From assembly GCF_000499845.2 (NCBI RefSeq), contig NC_023758.2:18928105-18992104 (forward strand): a stretch of DNA of 64,000 bases. Reading direction: 5' to 3'. Below are positions 43,804 to 53,284 of this stretch, piece by piece. The stretch comes from Phaseolus vulgaris. Its lineage: Eukaryota > Streptophyta > Magnoliopsida > Fabales > Fabaceae. Numbering within the stretch: position 1 is the stretch's first letter; every line of letters starts with the position of its first letter. The notes beneath the pieces are model-generated. The model was not told the DNA's origin. It saw only the letters and a list, made by a program, of their open reading frames with translations, and searched no databases. A program made the translations under genes and the position numbers.

Positions 43804-45083
43804 TCTTTAAGAAGATCAAGATGGCTGGAAATGCAAGAGTTGAGCGAGGGGAGCAGTTAGAACAGCCCTTCGACAAAGAAGAAAGGGTGCAAGAAGAAAG
43901 AACGTAAGTAGGTTATGAAGAGTGAGAAAATGGTGAAGATAGTTTCAGAGCTTGAAGAGTTAAATAAAGCGGTTAGAGCGCCAAACGACGTGAATGGATG
44001 CACCGCACGATCGATACACGTGGCAGAAGATGAAAGGATGACTCTGGCACCACTGGTTTAAATCAGAAAATGTCCCGTCAACAGAATTTCCAAGGGTACG
44101 ATCCGCCGTCGAAAATGAGTCAGGGGCATAGCAGGAGTCAGGTCTTGATGAACTGACCAAATGTCCCACAAACCATACAAGTAGCGCCACGTGGATCAGG
44201 TCGAATGACAGAAGGTCCCATCAGCTATACGAGGAGCGCCACGTGGATGGCACAGACAAAGCCTTGGGCTCTTCGCTGTTATCAAGTGTTGACCAAGGCA
44301 AGAGTTAAGGTCGATGACGAAGTAAAGGTGACGCCCGAGGCGTTGCCAGGAAAGACGTAAAGGGCGACGACAGACGAGAAGTCGCGGGCGTCGCCAACCC
44401 AAATACCGACTAGCGTTACCTCCCCGATACCCCCAGGTAGGAAAGACTGAGGAGGGAGAAGAAATCAGAGAAAAGCAAAGTTAGTTGCAGGCGTCGCCTC
44501 CCCGATACCCACAGGTAGGAAAGACCGTGGAGGGAGACGAGACCGTCAAACGCCAACGAGTCACCGGCAGGGTGTTCCCCGATACCTATGGGCAGGAAAG
44601 ACCATGGAGGGAACAAAATCCCCACAGCACTCAGCGTTTCAGACACCCGGGGACGATACGGTGCTGCGTTAGCAGGCCTCTCCTTAGGCGTGGGCGCCGA
44701 GTGTTAAAAGATCAAAGAAAGAGCTTTTCGGTATCAGAGACGTCCCGTGGACGATACGGCGCCACTTAGTGAGCCTCTCCATGGGCGTAAGGGTTGGCGA
44801 GCGACCTTACCCCATCATACCAAACCGCCCAACGAAGTGTGAGAAGCGGGCAGAATACAGATAAAATAATTGAAGCGTATGAAGGGAAAAGATGAGAACG
44901 AGATCGCATAGGCGGAATCGTATGTGAAAAAGAAATAAGGACAACCATGCGAATGTCCCGAATCAGTAACAAGAGTGTGGATAGTTCAAAGAATTACAAG
45001 TTTTGGCAGATGAAATTAAAAAGCGAAGGTAAAGAATGAAGAGTTAAGCTTGAAGAGGAAGGTGGCGGATGAGGGGCAGCAGT
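43804..45083. other. T6 spacer with decayed internal LTR end
   Basis: Mirror image of T5 35276-36558. It has the asB promoter side (about 43810-44280), TTGACC/GTCAA remnants, repeated GGAAAGAC...GGAGGGAG blocks (44440-44620), the GGCCTCTCC units (44670-44790) and the AT-rich flank downstream of asA. No gene is present. Confidence 0.6.
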
Positions 45084-47341
45084 TCAGTCGTTCAAATCCA
45101 TGGGCACGACCTTCCCGTCGACTACGTGGTGTGTGGGGTCGCAGTTTGAAAGGTTGACGCCAGGATTCTCGCAGGACGCCTGGGACAGGGCCTCTTGGAA
45201 CCCCTCCTCGAAGGTGCCCGCCATCTCCTGGATAAGGGAATTTTTCTCCTTCTCCAGCTCCTCAATGGCGGCGTCTCCAGAGGCCACCTGCTTCTCCAGA
45301 GCCTCTTTCTCCACACGAAGCCGGCTAACCTCGACCTGCAGTTTGTCGTAGTCAACTCGGAGAAGGTCCATAGCTTTGGCCTGCGTGGCCATTTCCTCCT
45401 CCATCCGTTCCACCTTGGCAGTTTGTTCACAGCAACGGTCCTTCAGGTCCTTTTGAGTTTCCGCGTCTGCTTTGACCAATTCCTGAAGACCCGCTACCTG
45501 TACTTGGAGAGCAACTTCACGAGCGTAGAAGTCAGCCTGGAGCTCCAAGGCCTCTGCCAGTTTCCTCTCAGCTTCTGCCCTGGACTCTTGTGCTTGTTTC
45601 AGAGAGGAACAATAAGCCTCGTTCTGGCGTCCCACGGCCTTCATCTCCTCCTCCAGGGTGGTTGCTTTCGTTTCCAAGGCCTGGAGAGTTTGAGTTTGCA
45701 AGACAGCGTTTCTGGCCTGGGAGCGCCATTCAAGAGCCACCGCCAAGAAGGCCCCCAAATAGAAAGGCATACCTTCCCTCATGTCAGTACCTTCTGGCAT
45801 AGTCCCGCCACTGAAACCCCTCATCAGGTGCATGATTGGAGGGGGAATGGCAATGAAGTCAGGTGCGGCAGCGTCGGGAGCCGGGGAAGCGGCGGTTTCT
45901 GGCGGCGGCAGAGGAGGGGAAGATTCGGCACCTTCGCCCCTTTCCTCTTGAAGAATCATAGGAGGGAGTGAGGTTGCGCTTGGAGGGTTGTCCATGAAGG
46001 GGTTCCCTCCCGGCGGCGGCGTCTCTACCAGAAGAGGAACCCGCGAGGATTTTCTCCTCCTGAAGGGTGCCACGCCCTCTGATTCCTCATCATCTGACAG
46101 AATCTCCAAAACCCTTTTTCCTTTGTCGAGAGGGGTTGGAGCTGGTGATGAGGCCGCAACTAGGGGAACGGCGACGATAGGCGGAGGAGAACTGGGAGTC
46201 GGGAGCACTTTGGAGCCAGGTGGAGACGCCGGAGATGGGCTAGAACAAGCTTCAGCGGTGACGGGAGGTGGCGGTGACGGAGCCGGTGGGAGAGCCGGAT
46301 TGGCAGCAGGGTTGGAGGAGGCGCCTGCCTTGGCGGCACGAGCCTCCTTCAGTGCTTTCGCCAACATTATTCTTTTGGAAGTGCCCATCACCGATCCTAC
46401 ATCAAGACAGGCCAAACAACAAGGATTAGCACTGGAGCGGTTATGTGGATTCACAATACAGGAAGAGATGCGAAATGCAAGTAACATTGTGCAGTGAAAA
46501 GCGGTAATGCAGATAACCATAGCAACTAATGCATCATAAATCGCCAAGAACAGATACCGAAGTATGTAGAAAGCCCATGGGCATTGAATTCGTTCGCGAT
46601 GAGCTTGGCGGTATCAAAGACTATTCCCAATCCCGCCAAGGCTTTGCATATATCCCGGTCAGGCGGGGCAAGTTCGTCCAGAGCCAAGGGCTTCATAGTT
46701 ATGGGCTTGTCTGTCCAGTACAGGGGAAAGCCCTCTAGAATAGTAGGATCGCGCTTGGTCGCGCGTACCTTGAAAAATTTCCCCTTCCAGCCTTTGAACG
46801 AATTCTGGAAGAGCGTCAGGATGATGCGCCCGGCGATGCCAGAAAAGCTCATCCAGAGACTTTTCCCTTGTTTCTTTACCTCGAAGAAGTGAAGAAAAAC
46901 GTCCACAGAGGAGGGAACTCCTAGGTAGCCGCAGAGAATTTGGAACCCCCTCACGAAAGCCCAACTGTTGGGATGGAGTTGGGCGGGAGCAGTGTTTATC
47001 TCTGTCAATAGCTCTTTTTCGAAGGGAGTTAGGGGCAGACGCAGGCCCACCCTTTTTAACACCATCTGGTAGAGGAAGAAGAAAGCGCATCCCCCAGTAT
47101 CCCGTGAGTCCGCGCAAACGGGTATCCCAGGTCGCACTCGGCTTACCAGGACTTGGGAGTCATGACTCTTGTGGAAAGCATTGAAGTTATAGAGGGCAGG
47201 GTCCCCCCTGTGGGCCTCCACGTCCTCAACGGAGTTCAGGAGGGAACATTCGTCCAGAAGTTCGTCGGGGGCCCAGTCATATTCGCCCTTATAATGAGAC
47301 TTGGGGAGCGGGGGAGGCGCGGTGGTCTTGGTTTTCGCCAT
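45084..47341 (-). CDS. asA antisense gene of T6, intact over two exons
   Basis: Exon 1 is 47341-46558 (ATG at 47341), intron 46557-46397 (GT...AG, phase 1), exon 2 46396-45084. Spliced length is 2097 nt, 698 aa, with no stop. Residues 1-260 are the 'putative gypsy type transposon' domain, with VFLHFFEVKKQGKSLWMSF, SFKGWKGKFFKV and GFPLYW. Residues about 270-390 are Ala/Pro/Ser-rich, with KGKRVLEILSDDEES (SUMO-interacting-like hydrophobic-acidic patch) and RRRKSSR (basic, NLS-like). About 470-670 is a coiled coil. The end is VVDGKVVPMDLND. The N-terminus is MAKTKTTA. Orientation is opposite to gag-pol. The function is unknown. A nuclear protein is a guess from the basic patch. Confidence 0.75.
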
Positions 47342-48045
47342 CAACACCAATGCTGAAGATCAAAAGAGAAAGAAAGGGTTCAGAGAAAAGGGGTTTGGAG
47401 AGAAGAAAAGGGGAAAATGGAAGAACCCTAGGAGCGCCCTACCCGCAAAAGAACGAAGGGAAACAAGAGGAATAACGAAGCATACAAGCAACATCCATAA
47501 AAATGCGGTAATATGGACAGTCCCAGGCAGTTCATACAGTAAAGAGAATCATCAAGGAGGGAAAAACCGTACCTTTGGAGGCAGTAGGAGAGCGCAGGAA
47601 GGAGAGAATCGCGATTGCAGAGAAAGGGGTTTTGAAGGCGATGAACAGTGCGGAATTGCAGAGTGAATGAATGTAACAGTAGAGTGAGCGCGGGGTTTGG
47701 GGTAACTTAAACGTTACATTTCGTAACCCAAGAGGCGCTAACTAAGGGCCGCAGGATCGGGCCACGCGTCAGAAGGTCGATTGCCCAGGGGAAACGCAAA
47801 GGTCTCTAAAGGAGGGCCACGCGATGGGCCACGTGGCACGCGATAAAGGGTAGCCCAAAAGGCGTAATCATCCCCATTGCAGGGAATGTCCAATCGGTCA
47901 TTAAGAATACCCCTGTGGTTCAGATAATGTCGCGTCAGTAATTCGAAAATTTGCTGAGTCAGCAGAGAATGACACGTCATCAGGAAGGCACGTGGATGGC
48001 GGGGGCAAGGCTTTAGTCTTTGCGCTGAAGACAAGTCTTCGGCTT
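47342..48045 (-). promoter_or_regulatory. Promoter and spliced 5' UTR of T6 asA
   Basis: Leader exon ends at 47573 (CCAAAG). The 220-nt intron is 47572-47353. The promoter-side blocks match T5 in mirror image (CGCGCTCACTC near 47685). The CACGTGG core remains at about 47828-47838 (GCCACGTGGC), and the ACGCGTGG variant is at about 47763-47770. Confidence 0.6.
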
Positions 48046-48061
48046 AAGACTGGGGGGCTTG
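48046..48061 (+). promoter_or_regulatory. Polypurine tract of T6
   Basis: AAGACTGGGGGGCTTG directly before LTR start TGTACC at 48062. Confidence 0.9.
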
Positions 48062-49271
48062 TGTACCGTCCCGTATTAGGGCGTTGACTAAGTCAAGGTC
48101 AAAGTCAACGACTGGAAAGTCAAAGTCAGCTCGAGGTGTCGCCCAGATGTAGAGACGCCAAGAGGAGGCGTCGCCTAGGCGAAGGCGTCGCCTAGGTGAA
48201 GGCGTCGCCCAGGTGAGGGCGTCCCCAGATTAAACAGTGTAAAAACAAGGCAATCACGGTGTGGTTCCCCGATACCCATGGGTAGGAAAGACCATGGAGG
48301 GAGCGACGTCGTGGGAAAGCCTCAGGTCCCGATATCTCGGGAAAGTGATAAAGAGAAGAAAAAGGTGGCTCCAAGGCCATAGTGATAGTACCAGTAAAGG
48401 GCAGCCTGACTCGCGAAGTACCCCTGCCGCCCCAGAGACGCCTTCGGGACAGATACGACCCAAGAGGAAGGTCACGCCCAGGATAACCGGGTGCAGGGTG
48501 TGAGAGGAAGGCAGATACGCTCTCAGAGTAAGTGGCTAGATACTTGGGGGCATGAGTTGGCACCCAAAAAGCCACCCCTAGCGCAGTAGCACTCCCAAGC
48601 AGGAGGACCCACACGCAGAAACGTCCCCAGATGGGCAGAAACGCCCCCAGATGGGGTCAAGGCGTCGTGAGGCCCTCCACGTGTATGACAGCAATGCCGG
48701 AATAGAAACACCCTCAAGTCAGGTGCCAGGTAATTAAAGATATTCAATACAGTTTCCCTTTTTAGCATTCAGGTACTATTATGGCTCCCAAGCGTTTCAA
48801 CGTCTTAAATGCGTTACGTTTCGTAATTAAGCGCTTTAATGAGTGCGTTACGTTTGAGTGTAAAAGCGCTTTAAGGCGCTTTAAATGCTGGGGCAGTTGA
48901 AATAGCGCTGGGAATGTCGGAAAAAGGGTTGGAACCTTGGGCAAATGGATGAGAAACTCTTTGGTTGCTTGCCCGTGCTTTAAGGTTACGTACAAGTGAC
49001 CGGAGAAGATTTTTGCCTAAAGGAGACAGCACACACACATATACACAGTTTCTTTTACCACCCCCAGAGTGCCATACGCGGTGCTCAGATACGTGGGTGG
49101 ACAGTTTTTTGGTGTTTCTTGCTGGCTGACTTGAGCGTCGGAGTGCAAACGGCCGCTAGGGCGCCTCTTTGTCCTCTTTTTTGCAGGAATTCGCAGGCAA
49201 TCAGTGGGAAGGAGTCCTTAGCTAACGGTTGAAGCCACGCACGAAGACGTCCCGGTCAACCGGACGGAACA
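48062..49271 (+). repeat. T6 3' LTR (1210 bp)
   Basis: Compared with 38511-39737 I noticed only about half a dozen substitutions and one missing 17-bp GGCGTCGCC unit, so insertion was recent. R/U5 block at 49127-49143. Confidence 0.9.
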
Positions 49272-50355
49272 AGATCTTTCCCCCGATTTCTCTCTCGAGC
49301 CACTACTCGACGGGTTTCGGTCTGGTTTCTCTGCCGATCACCGCCCTGGCGATTCCCAGTTCTCTCGCTTCCTCAAGGCGATTCCTTGCCTCTTCCTCTT
49401 CCAGACCGGGATTCCCATCCCCTAGCTCAGCATCCACCATCTCCACGTCCCTTCCGGCGGTCTCTTCTGTTACCTTCGATCTGGGCTTCACGCCAGGAGG
49501 CGGGGTGGTTGTTACGTAACTCACGGATCTCTTGTTTTTCAGGCTATTCTCATAGCACTTCTTTGCTTCCTTCTGATCGGATTTGATGGTGATAACCACC
49601 CCCTCCATGGACGGCAACTTCACCTTCATGTGCCGGGTCGACGGTATGGCACCTATCCTGTTGAGTGTGGGCCTTCCCAACAGGATGTTGTATGCTGAAG
49701 GAGCGTTTACAACGAGGTACTTGATTTTCTCCGTTCTTGAACCCGTCACATCTGTAAACGTCGTCCTTAGTTCTATGTACCCCCTGACCTCCACCTGGTC
49801 ACCAGCGAACCCATACAAACACCCTCCATAGGGCCTCAGCTGGTCAAGGGGCAGCTCTAGCTGCGTGAAAGTCGGCCAAAACATCACATCTGCCGAGCTT
49901 CCTTGGTGCACCAGCACCCTGTGGACCTTTCTTCCTGCTGTTATCAGCGAAATTACTATGGGATCGTTGTCATGAGGCACAACATCCCGGAGATCTTGCT
50001 TGGTGAATGTGATATCCACTTCCGGCGAGTGGTCTTCAAACATATCCACCGTCATCACAGACCTTGCATACTTCTTCCTCTGTGATGCAGTGCATCCACC
50101 TCCTGAGAAACCCCCTGCAATGGTATGGATTTCTCCGTGCGTAGGCATCTCGTGCTGCTGAGCTTCAGCACCTGCTGGCTGGGAGCTCGACGCACCCCCC
50201 GTCCTTCTGTCCAGCAAATAATCATTTAGGAACCCGCTCTTTACCAGATCGTCGAGCTGGTATCCTAATGCTAAGCACGAGTCCACTGTATGGCCAAAGC
50301 CCTGGTGAAACTCACACCAGGCGTCTGGTTTTGGTCCCAGCACCTTGTCGCACAC
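49272..50355 (-). pseudogene. Gag C-terminus, protease and linker of T4
   Basis: The zinc knuckle is CEFHQGFGHTVDSC. Then come IHTIAGGFSGGGCTASQRKKYARS and the protease site reading VLVHQGSSADVMFW. The catalytic Asp codon GAC is CAC (His) at 49906-49908 (minus strand), so the protease would be inactive. ILLGRPTLNRIG and an acidic linker lead toward RT. T6 inserted at 49272-49276. The frame differs from the gag N-terminus (shift near 50330). Confidence 0.8.
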
Positions 50356-51410
50356 CTCGCGGATATATTGGGAATGGCGATCAGATCCGCCAATCCCATG
50401 ACAAACTTGTGCTTAGGCGGGCGATTGTATTCCCGGCGTGCTGGTTGCTGGCGTCCTTGGCCCCTACCCTTGTTCTTCCTTGGATCATAAGGATGGCGAG
50501 TCCTCTGATCCCTCCTGGCCGCCGCTGTCTCCAGCACCCTCTGCGGCTGGATCCTCGTCTGGGCGCGTGGCCTGGCGGGAGCCACGCTTCCCCTCTTCTC
50601 GGCGACTTCGCTTTCGTCGGCGATGTGGGCCACCGCAAGTCGCCTGACCTCAACAAACGTGGCGGGGTGTGCCCTGATCAACGCCTCGCAGAATGGTCCC
50701 GGCAACACGCCCTTCTTGAACGCATAGACCAGCATTTCTTCATCTTTGGCCGGCGATCTGACCATCTGCGCCCCAAAGCGATTCAGGTAGTCTCTGAGGG
50801 ACTCTCTCTGATATTGCCTTATATCGAACAAATCATAAGACACCCTGGGCGGTGCCTTATTCACGATGTACTGCTCGACGAAAATCTTCGAGAACTGTTG
50901 AAAACTGGTTATGTGACCGTTAGGCAAGCTCACAAACCATTCCAGCGCCGTTCCCTGGAGCGTGCTCACGAACATCTTGCAATACACGACGTCTGATCCC
51001 CCTGACAGCATCATCTGCGTATGGAACGTGGTGAGATGAGCTTCAGGATCCTCCACGCCAGTGAAAACAGCCTTAACCGGAACCACGCTTGCAGGAATAG
51101 GCGTGTCAATAATCGCCTGAACAAAAGGCATAGGAAAAACACGAGGTGGCGACGACGGCGCAACCTCTTCAGCAGAAGAACGCCCTTGCTGCTCCTGAAG
51201 AGCTTGACGCAGCTCCTCAGTCACCTTGCTGAGCTCCTCATTCCGGGCGCGAGAGGCGACCAGGTCCTCATGCATTCTCGCCTGTTCTATGCGCGAGGCT
51301 TCCACAGTTGCCTGCAACGAACGCATCATCTCTGCCATCTGTGCCATGGTCATGGCTGCGGCGCCTTCAGCAGCGACGGGCGCAACTGGACTTGAACGAT
51401 TGCTTCTCAT
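50271..51410 (-). pseudogene. Gag N-terminus of T4
   Basis: The preferred start is MRSNRSSPVAP at 51410, by analogy with MRTTRSSSVAP of T7. There is a coiled coil (residues 20-75), then the gag core AHLTTFHTQMMLSGGSD, TLQGTALEWFVSLPNGHITSF, FVEQYIVNKAPPRVSYDLFD and an arginine-rich region up to FVMGLADLIAIPNI. A frameshift near 50340 separates the zinc knuckle. It clearly belongs with T7 gag and not with T1/T2/T6 gag. Confidence 0.8.
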
Positions 51411-51809
51411 TTTTCTCATGAAACTCAGCGAATCACAGAATGCAGCGAACGACACTTACTTCAGCTACGATCAACTCAGCGATCAATCGGAAAAACTGTG
51501 CGAAACTCCGCAAGAAAACTCAAAAACACCGCAAACCTTCAAACAAACTTACAACTCCACCAGAAACCACCGCTTTTCCCGCGGATAACCAGACGATCGA
51601 AAGAACTCAACTCCACCGAACAAATCACGCGTAAACAGCAGGAAAACCTCACTTCGCCGATCAAAAACCCAAACGAACAGTATAAAACGCGAATTCACCG
51701 AACGAATCTCAAGCAAACAGCGAACGATGGTTGCACCAGCACACAACCACGCAGAAAACTTCGAAAACCTCCAAGAACTCACGCTGTGGATGGGAGCAAG
51801 TTTTACACG

Positions 51810-51827
51810 GCCCCACGGTGGGCGCCT
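51810..51827 (-). promoter_or_regulatory. tRNA-Lys primer binding site of T4
   Basis: AGGCGCCCACCGTGGGGC on the minus strand. The first base differs from the TGGCGCC of the others. LTR begins 2 nt away at 51830. Confidence 0.75.
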
Positions 51828-51829
51828 GA

Positions 51830-52645
51830 TGATCCTGCCTGTTGACCAGAACGCTGGAAACTGCCTCGTCAAAGGATCGACGTGTGCACCGCTTCAAGCT
51901 TCCGTTCTTCTTCGAGATCCACCTCAAGAACCTGCAAAAGAACAGAGCGGCGCCGCTGCGGCCGATCGCACTCCAACGCCCAAGTCAGTGACAGCACCAC
52001 CAAATACTAAGAGCAAGAACACTCAAGAAATCTCTAGGAACCGTGCAATGTTATCTCTCACAGTGTGCTCTAGAACTCGCAAGCGTAAAGAGTATATTCT
52101 AAACGTGCGTACCTCAGAAAGTTCGTTGAGAACTCTTATATACCTGGTCACTTTCTCTCTCCTGGCAGTTACAGACCTGGACACGTGGCTCGCATCCGGT
52201 CGTACACGTGCCACCATCTGGAGCCTCCTTGACTTGGGCGCTGCTTCTGACTCCCTTTTGGCTAAGTTACTTATGCATGGTTCTGCCCAGTGCATAGCTA
52301 ACTTTGAGAGTGCGATCTCTACTGGAACGGGCGAGTTTAGGGTGCTCTCGTACACCTTCCCTGTGGTCTCACCGGCCGCCTTCATAATCTGCACCACCTT
52401 CTCCTTCGGCGATGTGCTTTGTTCCGGCGATCTCCAATCACTTGGTCGCCTGAGTTCACATCTGGCGACTTCATCTTCAACTGGGCGATCGCCTGGCATG
52501 TTGAAGATCGGAGCGCGCCAACTTAATAACTGGCGATTACACGAACCACCCGACTTCCTTCCCTTCTGTCACTCTGGCGCCTTACCCATACGCCTACTCT
52601 GTGGCTTGGTGCCACGTCATCACTTCCGACTTCCAGGACGGTACA
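51830..52645 (-). repeat. T4 5' LTR (816 bp)
   Basis: The plus-strand ends are TGATCC and GGTACA. TATATAAG box (minus strand) at 52135-52142, R/U5 block variant at 51971-51987. It lacks the long GGCGACGCC array of the T2/T5/T6 LTRs but has scattered GGCGA(T/C) units near 52410-52530. Confidence 0.8.
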
Positions 52646-53120
52646 CCAGATGATGACACGTGTAGGGTTGGGTGCAATAGAGAAATGACGCTCAAGCTAT
52701 CCTAGCTCAGATGATGACACGTGTAGGGCTGGGTGCTACCTGCTATCCCAACTCAGATGGCGACACGTGCAGGGCTGGATGCGAGCCACGCGTCCAAAAG
52801 CATAATGGCCTAGAGAGAGAAGAAACCTAGCTATAAAGGTAAACTTAACAGAATTTGCAGAGGTACGTTTTGATTACGGCTCATTGCTAGGGTTGTGTGC
52901 CTTTAGTACGGTTCTACAGAGCATATTTTCTCTCAGTTTTTGGGTGTTCTTGTTACTGACTTGAGCGTCGGAGCGCCACTGGCCGCAGAGGCGCCACCTT
53001 GTGTTTTCAGGTTCTCAGAGAGGTGTTTTGTGGTGTGGACTTGAAGGCCACGTGGAGTCAAGCTGGTGAGGAGGTTCGTGACGAGGCAACGCTCTTACGA
53101 TAGGTCAACCGGCAGGATCA
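52646..53120 (+). repeat. T7 5' LTR (right part certain, left end unclear)
   Basis: It ends GGTCAACCGGCAGGATCA at 53120, 2 nt before the primer site. TATAAAGG is at 52832-52839 and TGACTTGAGCGTCGGAG at 52957-52973. The first 150 bp hold three copies of a 45-60-bp repeat with CAGATG(A/G)(T/C)GACACGTG(T/C)AGGG. The true LTR start may be TGATGACACG (52651), or it may have been lost when T4 inserted. Confidence 0.65.
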
Positions 53121-53122
53121 TC

Positions 53123-53140
53123 TGGCGCCCACCGTGGGGC
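53123..53140 (+). promoter_or_regulatory. tRNA-Lys primer binding site of T7
   Basis: TGGCGCCCACCGTGGGGC, exact match, 2 nt from the LTR end. Confidence 0.9.
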
Positions 53141-53284
53141 CGTATAAAAGGTGATTCCCAACCATAGTTCGTGTTTGTTGAGTTTTTGGTGCTTTCTGTT
53201 CGACTGCTCGCTGTCGCAGTCGGTTTCTGGAGTTTTCACCGTTTGTTTGGAGTTTCTTTGAGCTGCTGAGTTTGCTGAGAAAGG

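Larger units (their letters stand above)
38511..49271 (+). mobile_element. T6: young Tat element with intact antisense asA, target duplication AGATC
   Basis: AGATC at 38506-38510 and 49272-49276 flanks two almost identical LTRs. Internally there are a primer site, one gag-protease-RT frame (39817-43338), then a deletion that removes the archaeal RNase H and integrase, the asB exon-1 fragment, spacer, intact asA (both antisense) and PPT. It lies in T4 between protease and RT, in opposite orientation to T5. Confidence 0.9.
25926..52645 (-). mobile_element. T4: Tat element carrying nested T5 and T6
   Basis: The 5' LTR (51830-52645), primer site, gag, protease, RT, RNases H and integrase run leftwards to 28283. 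They are interrupted by T6 at 38511-49271 and T5 at 31070-38015. Beyond pol lie minisatellite arrays and the C-terminal half of an antisense gene. The 3' LTR was not found. It may have been removed together with the antisense gene's first exon. Confidence 0.7.
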
